Assembly (NCBI RefSeq): GCF_018343515.1
Contig: NZ_JAGYPD010000001.1
Location: 496,001-560,000, forward strand
Direction: 5' to 3'
Source of the DNA: Bacillus sp. FJAT-50079
GTDB lineage: Bacteria > Bacillota > Bacilli > Bacillales > Bacillaceae_C
DNA: 64,000 bases
In this document: piece after piece, positions 1 through 8,276 of the stretch
Layout: every line of letters begins with the position of its first letter
Position numbering within the stretch: the first letter of the stretch is position 1
Position numbers and translations under genes: made by a program
Notes under the pieces: generated by a model
Told to the model about the DNA's origin: nothing
The model's input: the letters and a program-made list of their open reading frames with translations, nothing else
The model's database searches: none

Positions 1-500
1 TGTACGGGAACCTTTACATCCATTTTGATTTGTGTCCAATCATGCGTCCCTGTCAATCGATTAGAATATAATAGGTCGAGTTGTTGACTGCCCTCATATA
101 AAACGACTCTGATGCGGGCACCTTGGCCGCTAACGATATCTTCTGTTTTCAGCCAAGTGCTTAGCTGATATGTTTTCCCTCCTATTACCGATACGTCTTG
201 TGACACGGCTGCTCTGCCATTTTCTTCACTGGATATTTTTAATCCATAATTACCTGTATGAGCTGCATCTTCAGATATGGATACAACTGGATTTCCCGTC
301 GGCTTCCAAACACTCCAGTTCGCTGCCCCTAATTGGTCCCATCCTGCGCTTGCACTTTCAGTCTCTTCCAAGCTAGGATTAAGTAATAGCCGCTTTGATT
401 CATCTGCTTGAACAATTGATACATTTAGGACCATCGTTAATAATAACGATAGACTAATAAAAATAGATAGACTCTTTTTCACTAGCTGCCTTGTAATCAT
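1..500 (-). CDS. Secreted protein with carbohydrate-binding-like N-terminal domain (3' part outside window)
   Basis: The reading frame opens at an ATG at 500 behind an AAGGAGAG-type ribosome binding site and runs off the left edge, so only about 166 residues are visible. Residues 1-32 form a signal peptide: two lysines, a long Leu/Ile/Val stretch and an A-x-A-like end (VQADES). The rest starts NPSLEE and carries a beta-rich stretch (GKTYQLSTWLK, then an R-V-V-L-Y strand) of the kind found in CBM4/9-type jelly-roll modules at the front of extracellular polysaccharide lyases and glycosidases. The catalytic part is not visible, so the enzyme class is unknown. A perfect cre site lies 55 bases upstream of the start, so carbon catabolite repression is likely. 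Its position next to a sulfatase/GalNAc operon suggests it works on the glycan those genes consume; that is inference. Confidence 0.75.
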   Translation of the reverse strand, partial: MITRQLVKKSLSIFISLSLLLTMVLNVSIVQADESKRLLLNPSLEETESASAGWDQLGAANWSVWKPTGNPVVSISEDAAHTGNYGLKISSEENGRAAVSQDVSVIGGKTYQLSTWLKTEDIVSGQGARIRVVLYEGSQQLDLLYSNRLTGTHDWTQIKMDVKVPV

Positions 501-554
501 TCTTTCTCTCCTTTTCGTAATATTAATTCGCCTTTGGAAAGGTACCCTCTTCTT

Positions 555-569
555 TGTTAACGCTTACAA
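555..569 (-). promoter_or_regulatory. cre site (CcpA) for the secreted CBM-like protein
   Basis: On the minus strand this reads TTGTAAGCGTTAACA, which fits every fixed position of the Bacillus cre consensus WTGNAANCGNWNNCW. A plausible sigma-A promoter lies just upstream on the same strand (TTGAAA at 595-600, TAGATA about 18 bases further on), so CcpA bound here would sit at or just after the transcription start. Confidence 0.7.
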
Positions 570-762
570 CTATCTACTAATTAAAACCTCCCTTTTTCAA
601 AGATGAACATTGGTGTATAATAATTGTAAGTGGTTTCATAAAGTCTCTTAAGTGGAAAAGATTATACCACCTATAAATAGACCTAGAACTTTCAGTCTAT
701 TCTATATTTTTAGGTATCCCTGTAAATACATTCAATTCATATGCTTTGTTGGAGGGAATCTA

Positions 763-1446
763 TTGGAAACGATTCATATATTAATTGCCGATGATATGGA
801 AGCACATCGCAGACGACTCGAAAGAATTATTGCTAGTGAAAAAGATTTAGTATTAACCGCGTCAGCCAAAAGTGGGTATGAAGCAGTCGCTCTAGCTGCT
901 GTCAAAAAGCCAAACATCGTATTATTAGATATCGAAATGGAAAGCCAAATGGCTGGTATTAAAGCAGCAGCAGAAATCCATAAAATTTTGCCTGATACAA
1001 AAATCATCATGCTAACAATTCATCAAGATAATAATGTTGTTTTCGCCGCTTTCCAAACTGGCATTGTTGATTACTTAATTAAATCAGCCCCTAAAGAGGA
1101 AATTCTCGAAGCGATTTATTCTGCCGCTAATAATCAATCTCCTATCCGGCCCATCATCGCCGAAAAAATAAGGGAAGAATTTGCTCGTATTAAAAAGTCG
1201 GAAGATCATTTAACGGGATTTTTTAAAGTTATAGCTACCCTTACACCATCTGAACTTGAAGTATTAAAGCTCCTATGCAAAGGGTTAAAACGAAAAGAAA
1301 TTGCAGAAGAACGCAGCGTCGAAATGGAGACGGTCAAAAAACAAATTAGTAGTTTACTGAAGAAATTTGATCGACGGAATACAAAGGAAATTGTAGAAGT
1401 AGTGAATGAGTTAAAATTATTCGATATGATTAGAGACATATCATGA
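763..1446 (+). CDS. NarL/LuxR-type response regulator without an adjacent kinase
   Basis: Residues 1-120 form a receiver domain: the acidic pair at 10-11, the phospho-acceptor Asp56 in the strand NIVLLDIE, a switch Thr in MLTIHQ and a conserved Lys in YLIKSAP. Residues 160-227 form a LuxR-type helix-turn-helix (LTPSELEVLKLLCKG, then KRKEIAEERSVEMETVKKQI). I start at the TTG at 763 because GGAGGG sits at 751-756 and the receiver fold begins there; an upstream ATG at 652 would add 37 unrelated residues. No histidine kinase lies in the visible neighbourhood, so the partner is elsewhere or left of the window. TATAAT at 616-621 may be its -10 box. Whether it controls the neighbouring glycan genes is unknown. 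Confidence 0.85.
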   Translation: METIHILIADDMEAHRRRLERIIASEKDLVLTASAKSGYEAVALAAVKKPNIVLLDIEMESQMAGIKAAAEIHKILPDTKIIMLTIHQDNNVVFAAFQTGIVDYLIKSAPKEEILEAIYSAANNQSPIRPIIAEKIREEFARIKKSEDHLTGFFKVIATLTPSELEVLKLLCKGLKRKEIAEERSVEMETVKKQISSLLKKFDRRNTKEIVEVVNELKLFDMIRDIS

Positions 1447-1449
1447 ATA

Positions 1450-1500
1450 AAACGATCAATCAGAATGGACTCTTAATGCCCATTCTGATTGACCGTTTTT
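1450..1500 (+). terminator. Intrinsic terminator after the response regulator
   Basis: Long inverted repeat: TCAATCAGAATGG pairs with CCATTCTGATTGA across a short loop, followed by CCGTTTTT. Confidence 0.85.
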
Positions 1501-1828
1501 AATGCTTCCTTAAAGGCCTGATTCACTCTATTCGTAACTGGAATATATAACTGTTTTCTTTCGGATACTCTGAAAAGTTAATTTCCCTTTCCTTTTCTAT
1601 AATCTTCAACATGCATTCCTTTCTTTTTAGTTTGGAAAGCCATTGCAATGCTCGCAAATCCTGTAAAGCGTGATAAAAGACCTTGAGGCGAATGGAAGGT
1701 ACAGCATTTCCTGTTGCCAATTGATCCAAATGAGGGGTATGGATTCTATTTATTTCCTGCACAGCCAAGTGCTCAATATTCCTAATCACCAGTTGGATGA
1801 AGATATTAGATTTCGTTAACTTCATCAT
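1500..1828 (-). pseudogene. Remnant of a GH123/DUF4091-type glycosidase (C-terminal tail only)
   Basis: A minus-strand frame of about 100 codons contains PSIRLKVFYHALQDLRALQ and, later, EINFSEYPKE. From memory this is the C-terminal signature of DUF4091 proteins, whose catalytic domain is glycoside hydrolase family 123 (exo-beta-N-acetylgalactosaminidase). The frame stops at 1523, but the next frame continues with NRVNQAFKEALK, the kind of ending the family has, so one frameshift separates the two parts. Nothing recognisable from the other several hundred residues remains. It lies downstream of the sulfatase in the same orientation, where a glycosidase of the same pathway would be expected. 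An unrelated small protein starting at 1828 is the alternative; its ribosome binding site is weak. Confidence 0.5.
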
Positions 1829-1850
1829 TGTCTAGCTTCCCTACATTGAT

Positions 1851-1884
1851 AAAAAAGGACAGGCTACATTGAGCAAGTCCTTTT
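1851..1884 (-). terminator. Terminator of the sulfatase operon
   Basis: On the minus strand AAAAGGAC pairs with GTCCTTTT and is followed by more T residues, just after the sulfatase stop. It separates that operon from the glycosidase remnant. Confidence 0.75.
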
Positions 1885-1888
1885 CTTC

Positions 1889-3397
1889 CTATGCATGGGC
1901 AATTCTTGGCATTGGCATTGGTTCTTTCCCAAGTTCGGCCCACGCATATTTTAATAAAAGTTCCATTTTTATAGATTGATATTCAGGGTGATTCCACAGA
2001 TTATGGCACTCTTTTGAATCCGCCTTCAAATCGAACAATTCTCCATATGTTTGATTATAGTAAACGGTTAGTTTATATCGATCATTTACGTATGTTTTTT
2101 GGTGGATGGTTGTCGGCTCATGCCTAAATTCACAAATAATGTGGTCCCTCACTTGTCGCACTTCGCCTTTCCATACGTCTGTCTGATCCACTCCCGTCAT
2201 TTGATATGGAATAGAAATTCCTGTCATACTTAAAAATGTCGGTGCAAGATCGACTAAACTTTGCATTGCTTCGGATACATTTCCTGCTGGAACTTGCTGC
2301 GGATAGCGGACGATAAATGGAACTTTAATTAAGTCCTCATAGTGGAATCCACCTTTATACTGAAGTCCATGCTGACCAAAGAAATGTCCGTGATCGCTTG
2401 TAAAAACAATAATTGTATTATCGGCAATGCCAAGTGCATCGAGCTTATTAAGAATTTCCCCAATGTATTTATCCATCATGCTGATCATGCCGTAGTAGGT
2501 TGCGGTCAACTTTTTATGATCTTCCTCATTTACTTTATGTGTATGATAGCCGTGGATGCCGAAGCCTGTTTCCTGATAAGATGAAAAATCCGGATTTTCC
2601 TCCTGTGTTAATTGAAAATGAGGAGGATTTTGATTATGTTCTCCATCTTTTCCCTTAGGGATCGTTAACTGATCTGGATCATACATTTTATCCCATGGCT
2701 CCGGAACAAGATATGGGGGATGCGGATCAAAAAAGCTCGACCATAAAAAGAAATTCTCATCATTTTCTACGTATTGCTCTAGTAAGGCATTTGTTCGCTC
2801 CGCAATCCAAGTGTTGTAATGATATTTCTCTGGAATTGCCCACGTATATTTTTCCTCAGGATCCATATTTCCTGTTGGCGCTAGGAAATAATCACGCCAA
2901 TTTGTGCAACCTTTTTCCTCCATCCATAATGCATAGTGCTGGCCGACTAGATGTTCATTCGTATGGTTTCTAGCCAGCTCGACGGTTTCAAACCCGTAAA
3001 AAGGTTTATTAAACGTCTTCCAATATTCCAGATCACTTAATAATGGATACGATTCAATCGATGGATAATCTTCATGATCCTTCGTCTGTTGAAAATGTGC
3101 TTTCCCGATCAATGCTGTCCGATAATTATGTTGCTGAAATACTTCTCCAACCGTTAAACGGTCTTCCAGTAGCTTCGTTCCAAGTGTCCACGCACCATGC
3201 TGACTTGGATATGTGCCGGTGATAATTGAAGCTCTCGTTGGTGTGCATGTAGGGTTCGGGCAATACGCGCGTTCAAACATTGTCCCTTCACGAACTAACC
3301 GATCTAAATTTGGCGTTTGAATTTCAGGGTTAAAAGCGCCAATCGTGTTGAAATGCTGCTGGTCACTTGTGATTAATAAAACGTTTGGTTTTTTCAT
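1889..3397 (-). CDS. Cytosolic type I sulfatase (Cys-type)
   Basis: Hydrolyses sulfate esters. The protein has the alkaline phosphatase-like sulfatase fold: metal-binding Asp in the opening strand (PNVLLITSDQQ), the modification motif C-T-P-T-R at residues 51-55 (the Cys becomes formylglycine) followed by ASIITGTYPSQHG, and the late metal site FTSDHGHFFGQHG near residue 330. The length of about 502 residues is normal. There is no signal peptide, so it should act in the cytoplasm on an imported sulfated sugar. I chose ATG 3397, preceded by AAAGGGG, over the GTG at 3403. It is the last gene of the GalNAc-type operon, 24 bases after the aldolase. Overall it resembles GAG-type sulfatases (iduronate or glucosamine sulfatase groups), but the exact substrate cannot be read from sequence. 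Confidence 0.9.
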   Translation of the reverse strand: MKKPNVLLITSDQQHFNTIGAFNPEIQTPNLDRLVREGTMFERAYCPNPTCTPTRASIITGTYPSQHGAWTLGTKLLEDRLTVGEVFQQHNYRTALIGKAHFQQTKDHEDYPSIESYPLLSDLEYWKTFNKPFYGFETVELARNHTNEHLVGQHYALWMEEKGCTNWRDYFLAPTGNMDPEEKYTWAIPEKYHYNTWIAERTNALLEQYVENDENFFLWSSFFDPHPPYLVPEPWDKMYDPDQLTIPKGKDGEHNQNPPHFQLTQEENPDFSSYQETGFGIHGYHTHKVNEEDHKKLTATYYGMISMMDKYIGEILNKLDALGIADNTIIVFTSDHGHFFGQHGLQYKGGFHYEDLIKVPFIVRYPQQVPAGNVSEAMQSLVDLAPTFLSMTGISIPYQMTGVDQTDVWKGEVRQVRDHIICEFRHEPTTIHQKTYVNDRYKLTVYYNQTYGELFDLKADSKECHNLWNHPEYQSIKMELLLKYAWAELGKEPMPMPRIAHA

Positions 3398-3427
3398 TCT
3401 CACCCACCCCTTTCATTCATGGCTCGC

Positions 3428-4297
3428 CTAAACAAACGCAGGAACAACCTTGCCCTCACTGCCGACCATCTTGATTTTTGATTTTGCCATCTCTTTCGCT
3501 GCTTCTTTTGCCTTTTGCAAGTAAGAGCGCGGATCAAGATTTTCTGGTTCGTCCTCAAAATGTTTTCGGATTGCTTCTGAGTAAGCATTCTTCAATTCTG
3601 TTGAGACATTAACTTTTGCCATACCTAAAGATACACAGCGACGTACATCTTCATCAGGAATGGCCGAGCCCCCATGCAATACAAGTGGAACGTCTATAAG
3701 CTTAGCAATTTCGGCGATTCTGCCAAAATCAATTTCTGGCTTCCCTTTGTAAATGCCATGTGCTGTACCGATCGCTGGAGCAAGTGTTGGGACACCCGTT
3801 AATTCAACAAATAGCTGACATTCTTCAGGGATTGCCTTTTGGGCATCTTCTTCTGCTACGACAATATCGTCTTCTACCCCGCCTACTTTGCCGAGCTCCG
3901 CCTCGACATTCACTCCAAGCGATCTCGCAAGATTCATCACTTCATTCGTTTTAACGACGTTCTCTTGGAACGAATGCATAGATGCATCAATCATGACAGA
4001 TGTGTAGCCAGCTTGAATCGCTTCCTTAATCACTTCAAAATTTGTGCAATGATCAAGATGCAAACCAGTTGGGATATTATAGTGCTCTGACGCGGCTTTC
4101 GCGACTGCAACAATATTTTTAGCACCGAGTGATTGGACAGTACCTACCGTTGTTTGTAAAATCACTGGTGATTTTAATTCTGCCGCCGCTTCCAGGACCC
4201 AAAAAATACTATCAAACGAGTGAACGTTGAATGCGACAATACCGTGCTGATCTTGTTTTGCCTTTTCAAGCATAGGTGTGGTTGAAATAAGTGCCAT
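3428..4297 (-). CDS. Class II tagatose-1,6-bisphosphate aldolase (GatY/KbaY/AgaY type)
   Basis: Zn-dependent aldolase that splits tagatose-1,6-bisphosphate (or fructose-1,6-bisphosphate) into DHAP and glyceraldehyde-3-phosphate. Family features visible: GIVAFNVHS near the start, the metal and catalytic motif HLDHC, the Asp/Glu cluster VEAELGKVGG, GTAHG with a zinc His, and LVLHGGS with the phosphate-binding Gly/Ser loop. The 289-residue length is normal. The start is ATG 4297 behind GGGGGAG. The upstream kinase stop is only 16 bases away, so the two are co-transcribed and carry out consecutive steps. A fructose-bisphosphate specificity is possible, but the AgaS-type gene in the same operon favours tagatose. 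Confidence 0.85.
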   Translation of the reverse strand: MALISTTPMLEKAKQDQHGIVAFNVHSFDSIFWVLEAAAELKSPVILQTTVGTVQSLGAKNIVAVAKAASEHYNIPTGLHLDHCTNFEVIKEAIQAGYTSVMIDASMHSFQENVVKTNEVMNLARSLGVNVEAELGKVGGVEDDIVVAEEDAQKAIPEECQLFVELTGVPTLAPAIGTAHGIYKGKPEIDFGRIAEIAKLIDVPLVLHGGSAIPDEDVRRCVSLGMAKVNVSTELKNAYSEAIRKHFEDEPENLDPRSYLQKAKEAAKEMAKSKIKMVGSEGKVVPAFV

Positions 4298-4313
4298 TTG
4301 TTGCTCCCCCAAT

Positions 4314-5249
4314 TTAAGTTAATTTAATTGTATTAATCTCATCTACCTGCATTTGCTCAATACACCAATTCAGTTTTTCCGGGTTAATATGACCCGTTTT
4401 TTCTTCAAGCGCATTAAGTACACCCATCGATAACCCAAACTTTATCAACTCTTCCCCCGAAAGCTTGCGGGATAAGCCAGCAGCAAAGCCTGCAATGACG
4501 GAATCTCCTGAACCAACTGGATTAATCGCTTTCACTTTAGGGATTCGGACACGATACATTTTGTCATCGTTCTTCACGATTGCTCCTTCTGCTCCTAGCG
4601 TCACAACTACCCATGGGATTCCATGAAAGATCGGGGCATTGATCGCATCAAGTAATTCATGACCTCCCCCAACTAAATCAACTAATTCTTCTTTATTTGG
4701 CTTAATTAAAAACGGTTTGTTTTTTCCTTTTAATGCACATTCAAGAGATTTGCCACTTGTGTCTAGCAATGCTGGTGTGCCCTTTTGGGCGGCTATGTCG
4801 AGAATTTTTTCATAAAAAGCAGCTGGTAACCCTTTTGGTAAACTTCCGGAAATTGTAATTAATTCAGCCTGATGGGCATGAACCTTAAATTTCCCCAAAA
4901 AGGCAGTGGCTTCTTCATTGCTAATTTCGGGGCCGCCTTCTAAAATTTCCGTCTGCTTTCCCTCATGAATGACAGCAATGCAGTTTCGGGTAGCGCCAGA
5001 AATTTCTTCAAACAAATCATTGATTCCAAGTTTAGTAATTTCCTTGCGAATAAAGTCACCTAAGTTTCCGCCTAAAAACCCTGTGGCTGCAACATCCTCA
5101 TTCAACTGCCTTAACACTCTAGAAACATTTAATCCTTTACCGCCTGCTGTTTTTGAAACATCACTTGCTCGATTTACTGCATCGAGTGAAAATTGATCTA
5201 GCTTATAACTCATATCCACCGAAGGATTTAATGTAACGGTTAAAATCAT
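4314..5249 (-). CDS. Tagatose-6-phosphate kinase / 1-phosphofructokinase family (PfkB)
   Basis: PfkB-family sugar phosphate kinase. The protein opens MILTVTLNPSVD, has the sugar-binding GGKGLNVSRVL motif near residue 37 and the ATP-site motif with catalytic Asp (NPVGSGDS) near residue 248. At 311 residues it matches LacC/AgaZ/FruK-type enzymes. It would phosphorylate tagatose-6-phosphate at C1 to feed the aldolase encoded next. Start ATG 5249 follows AGAGGTG. FruK-type activity (fructose-1-phosphate) cannot be excluded from sequence alone; there is no fructose PTS gene nearby, and the AgaS and aldolase neighbours favour tagatose. Confidence 0.8.
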   Translation of the reverse strand: MILTVTLNPSVDMSYKLDQFSLDAVNRASDVSKTAGGKGLNVSRVLRQLNEDVAATGFLGGNLGDFIRKEITKLGINDLFEEISGATRNCIAVIHEGKQTEILEGGPEISNEEATAFLGKFKVHAHQAELITISGSLPKGLPAAFYEKILDIAAQKGTPALLDTSGKSLECALKGKNKPFLIKPNKEELVDLVGGGHELLDAINAPIFHGIPWVVVTLGAEGAIVKNDDKMYRVRIPKVKAINPVGSGDSVIAGFAAGLSRKLSGEELIKFGLSMGVLNALEEKTGHINPEKLNWCIEQMQVDEINTIKLT

Positions 5250-5282
5250 TTTACGTACACCTCTATATTCGATGTGAACAAC

Positions 5283-6185
5283 TTATTTTATCAACTGATT
5301 GACAGCGGCATAAGCCCCACATAGAGCAGCATCATTATGCAATTGTGCCAATACAAGCTTTGTTGAATCCTTATACACATCCATCACTTTTTCATTGAAT
5401 TTTTCTTCAATAGCATGTAAAAACTTCTCACCTTGAGCGGCAATCCCTCCACCGATAATAATGATTTCGGGATTATATAGATGGGCAATATTCACGAGCC
5501 CCGCAGCTAAATAATCAAGGAAAAGATGATACGCTTCCAAAGCCTGAGAATCATTGCGATGGACAAGATTCATAATTTCAATTCCCTCTGCATCGCGATT
5601 CGATCGATTTTTATAAAAGCGGACAAGAGCGGAAGTTGATGCGTATCTTTCTAGACAGCCTACATTGCCACATGGACAGTTTTCACCATTATGAACGATC
5701 GACATATGCCCAAGTTCGCCAGCTAAATTACCTTTTCCTCTCATTAGCCTTCCGTCGATGACTACGGCTCCGCCAATTCCAGTACCTAATGTAAGAAGAA
5801 CGACTTCTTTTTTCCCTTGCGCTGCACCACGCCACATCTCCCCAAGGCACGCACTTCTGACGTCATTTTCTACCGAAACAGCAAGCCCTGTCTTTTGCAT
5901 AATCACATTAGCTAATTCAAGTCCTGAATAACCGTTAATATTCGATGAGAAAATAACCCTTCCTTCGTTATGATCAATTAACCCGCAAGAGGAAATCCCG
6001 ATGTTTTCAATCGGGTATTTCTCTTTGAACATTTGCAGCTTTTCTATGATAATTTCTGGAATCTCCTCTTGAGCCTTTTTTTGTGGGGTTTTTGTTTTCC
6101 CTTGAAGATAAATATCTCCCAGCTCAGATACAACCCCATATTTAATAAATGTACCCCCAATATCGAAACAAGCGCTATACGTCAT
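5283..6185 (-). CDS. ROK-family sugar kinase
   Basis: ATP-dependent kinase for a free sugar. The N-terminal phosphate loop DIGGTFIKYGV, the catalytic region VENDVRSACLGE, a second phosphate motif LGTGIGG, the ROK zinc motif (ELGHM, then CPCGNVGCLERYAS) and C-terminal IIIGGGI are all present. With no HTH domain and about 300 residues it is an enzyme, not a ROK repressor. I start at the fifth-codon ATG at 6185 because GGTGATT precedes it; the gene begins immediately after the agaS-like stop. In this operon it would phosphorylate the hexosamine (GalNAc or galactosamine) released after desulfation, replacing PTS phosphorylation. The substrate is inference. Confidence 0.85.
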   Translation of the reverse strand: MTYSACFDIGGTFIKYGVVSELGDIYLQGKTKTPQKKAQEEIPEIIIEKLQMFKEKYPIENIGISSCGLIDHNEGRVIFSSNINGYSGLELANVIMQKTGLAVSVENDVRSACLGEMWRGAAQGKKEVVLLTLGTGIGGAVVIDGRLMRGKGNLAGELGHMSIVHNGENCPCGNVGCLERYASTSALVRFYKNRSNRDAEGIEIMNLVHRNDSQALEAYHLFLDYLAAGLVNIAHLYNPEIIIIGGGIAAQGEKFLHAIEEKFNEKVMDVYKDSTKLVLAQLHNDAALCGAYAAVNQLIK

Positions 6186-6197
6186 TCCAATCACCAT

Positions 6198-7364
6198 CTA
6201 TTTTTTTTCTTCATGATATGGGTAGATTTGTACACCTTGAACAACGCGATTAATCACTCCGTCTGGAGATGGATTATCCGGTGAAATACCGCCATGCAAT
6301 GATTTTTCATACGCAAATAATTGAGCAAAGATGACATATGAAAATGCGAGTGACATATCATCTAAGCTTTGATTTGCGGAGATTGTCAAAGTCGTATCGC
6401 AATATTCGGAAACATCCGAATCAACGTATTCAGAAATAGCGACTAAAGGGCCGCGATTTTTTTCTTCATATAATTCTTTCAATATATCAAGATCGTATTT
6501 TCTCGTGTACGAGTCATTTGATAGAAATACGACGACCATTGCTTCTTTGTTTAAAATAGACTTTGGCCCGTGGCGGAACCCTAGTGGGGTGTCGTACATC
6601 GTCGAAATCGATCCACCTGTCAGCTCTAAACATTTTAAGGATGATTCACGTGATAACCCTTCGAAAACACCTGACCCTAGATAGACTAATCGGGAAATGG
6701 ATTCCTTTACAAGGCTCGGGATGATCTCCTTGCTAGCCTTTAACATCTTCTCACCAGCATCAGCAATACGCTCTACTAATTGCTCAAATTGCTCTTTCTT
6801 CTCACTGAACAAATAAAGGGCAGTAAGCATCATCGTTGAATAACTGCTCGTCATCGCCAAGCCTTTATCGTTTGCCTCATCTGGGAGCAATAAGACAAGC
6901 TGTTCTTCTTCTGTTCTTTCCCTTTTTGCTAAAGCTCCGTCATGGTTACATGTAATCGTAATCTCATAGAAATCTTTCACGATCTGCTCAGCTAGTTCAA
7001 CTGCTGCTACACTTTCTGGACTATTGCCTGAGCGGGCAAACGAAACCATGATTGTAGGAATTTGAGCATCTAAATAAAGATATGGGGCCGCCGTTAGGTT
7101 TGTTGTTGAAATACACTCTGCTTCCCAACCTCTATTTCTAATAGATTGACGAACCGAAGGGTAGATTGTTTCACCGATAAAAGCACTCGTCCCAGCCCCG
7201 GTAAAAATGACCCGAATGTTTTCATGCTTTTTTTCCAGATTGCCCAAAAACGCTTCCATTTTTGCCTTTTCCGTTGCAAACTGTTTTACCGCCTTTACCC
7301 ACAAGGCCGGCTGTTGTTCAATCTCTCGAATCGTATGTGATTTTTCCGCTTGACTGTTTGCCAT
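6198..7364 (-). CDS. agaS: AgaS-type galactosamine-6-phosphate deaminase/isomerase (SIS domains)
   Basis: Two SIS domains: residues 45-190 with FTGAGTSAFIGE and the phosphosugar Ser motif SFARSGNSPES, and residues 210-370 with YLGSGVFEGLSRESSLKCLELT. The block TPLGFRHGPKS between them is typical of the AgaS/GlmS-like group. At 388 residues it matches AgaS, which converts galactosamine-6-phosphate to tagatose-6-phosphate and ammonia, as opposed to the shorter GutQ/KdsD-type isomerases. It is the first gene after the GntR regulator and has a copy of the presumed GntR operator in front of it. A glucosamine-6-phosphate deaminase role is possible, but the PfkB kinase and class II aldolase downstream support the tagatose route. 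Confidence 0.85.
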   Translation of the reverse strand: MANSQAEKSHTIREIEQQPALWVKAVKQFATEKAKMEAFLGNLEKKHENIRVIFTGAGTSAFIGETIYPSVRQSIRNRGWEAECISTTNLTAAPYLYLDAQIPTIMVSFARSGNSPESVAAVELAEQIVKDFYEITITCNHDGALAKRERTEEEQLVLLLPDEANDKGLAMTSSYSTMMLTALYLFSEKKEQFEQLVERIADAGEKMLKASKEIIPSLVKESISRLVYLGSGVFEGLSRESSLKCLELTGGSISTMYDTPLGFRHGPKSILNKEAMVVVFLSNDSYTRKYDLDILKELYEEKNRGPLVAISEYVDSDVSEYCDTTLTISANQSLDDMSLAFSYVIFAQLFAYEKSLHGGISPDNPSPDGVINRVVQGVQIYPYHEEKK

Positions 7365-7387
7365 TTTTTATCATCCTTTTCATGTTA

Positions 7388-7404
7388 TGTTGTCATTACC
7401 AGTT
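7388..7404 (-). promoter_or_regulatory. Presumed GntR operator, copy 1 (before agaS)
   Basis: The 17-base sequence AACTGGTAATGACAACA (minus strand) is identical to that at 8203-8219 in front of the regulator gene. It resembles the TGGTATAGACAA-type sites of HutC/NagR-group GntR regulators. It lies 24 bases upstream of the agaS start. Confidence 0.7.
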
Positions 7405-7408
7405 TAAC

Positions 7409-7436
7409 AAGCACGAACGATTCATTCTTTCGTGCT
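7409..7436 (-). terminator. Hairpin overlapping the end of the GntR gene
   Basis: AGCACGAA pairs with TTCGTGCT across a 12-base loop. It overlaps the last codons and stop of the regulator gene and precedes agaS. The T-run is poor, so it may only weaken read-through between regulator and structural genes. Confidence 0.45.
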
Positions 7437-8153
7437 ATTTAATTCTACGGAATAGGTGAATTTATCGCCCCTTGCAAACGTTGCTGTATACTCAATGATC
7501 TCTTCATTTTCATACGTCATTCTTTCGATAAAAAGACTTGGTTCTCCCTCACCGATGTTTAACATCTCGGCTGCGATTTTATCCGTAGAAACTGCTTTAA
7601 AGCGCTCGTTTGCCTTTGTGATCATCACATTGTATCGTTCACGAAATAAATCATACATTGGCACTTTTTCTAAATCCTCCACTTGCAAATGTGGAAATCT
7701 ACGAATTGGAAGATATGATATCTCATACATCATCGGTTCTTCGTCCGCATAGCGCAGCCTAGTGATTTTATAGATGGGATCATTCTCTATAATGCTCATT
7801 TTCTTCGCTAAATGACTATCAGCGCTCATCGTTTCGAAAGCAAGAACATTTGATGATGGTATTTTATTTATTTTTTTCATTTCATCCGTAAAGCTATAAA
7901 ATTTAACAAGGCTTTGATCGATCACTTTTGGTGAAACAAACGTACCTTTTCCATGCTCTTTATAAATAAGCTTTTCTTTCTCAAGCTCTTGCATCGTCTG
8001 TCGAACCGTCGTACGGCTCACGTTATACGTCTCACATAATTCCCGCTCAGATGGCAGCTTATCATGTTCCTTTAAATCCCCCGCTTCAATTTTACTAACA
8101 ATTATATCCATTAGTTGATAATAAAGGGGGAGCCGGTTATCTTTCTGAAACAT
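7422..8153 (-). CDS. GntR-family (HutC/UTRA) repressor of the GalNAc-type operon
   Basis: Residues 1-75 form the winged helix-turn-helix (PLYYQLMDIIVSKI, KLPSERELCETYNVSRTTVRQTMQEL, then GKGTFV). Residues 90-240 form the UTRA ligand-binding domain (YEISYLP, then RFKAV and a FIERMTY strand). Such regulators sense phosphorylated hexosamines, as NagR/YvoA and AgaR-like proteins do. It is the first gene of the unit running to the sulfatase. Identical 17-base operator candidates lie before it (on its own -10 region) and before agaS, which suggests autoregulation and repression of the operon. The ligand is probably a hexosamine phosphate; that is inference. Confidence 0.88.
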   Translation of the reverse strand: MFQKDNRLPLYYQLMDIIVSKIEAGDLKEHDKLPSERELCETYNVSRTTVRQTMQELEKEKLIYKEHGKGTFVSPKVIDQSLVKFYSFTDEMKKINKIPSSNVLAFETMSADSHLAKKMSIIENDPIYKITRLRYADEEPMMYEISYLPIRRFPHLQVEDLEKVPMYDLFRERYNVMITKANERFKAVSTDKIAAEMLNIGEGEPSLFIERMTYENEEIIEYTATFARGDKFTYSVELNSTKE

Positions 8154-8202
8154 CCATCAATCTACTCCTTATTAAGAACGGTTGACCACGCCCTTTTTGT
8201 AG

Positions 8203-8253
8203 TGTTGTCATTACCAGTTGATTTTATTATAACATCCCTCTTACAAATTGCAA
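8203..8253 (-). promoter_or_regulatory. Sigma-A promoter plus GntR operator copy 2
   Basis: Minus strand: TTGCAA at 8253-8248, a 16-base spacer, TATAAT at 8231-8226, then AACTGGTAATGACAACA at 8219-8203. The operator begins 6 bases after the -10 box, so a bound repressor would cover the transcription start of the regulator-agaS-sulfatase unit. Confidence 0.75.
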
Positions 8254-8276
8254 AGAGAAAGGAGAATGCGGTTTAT

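Noticed and set aside
3428-5249. Sulfoquinovose (sulfo-EMP) pathway
   Set aside because: A kinase plus aldolase plus TauE could fit, but the isomerase is AgaS-like and a Cys-type sulfatase with FGE indicates sulfate esters and not a C-sulfonate.
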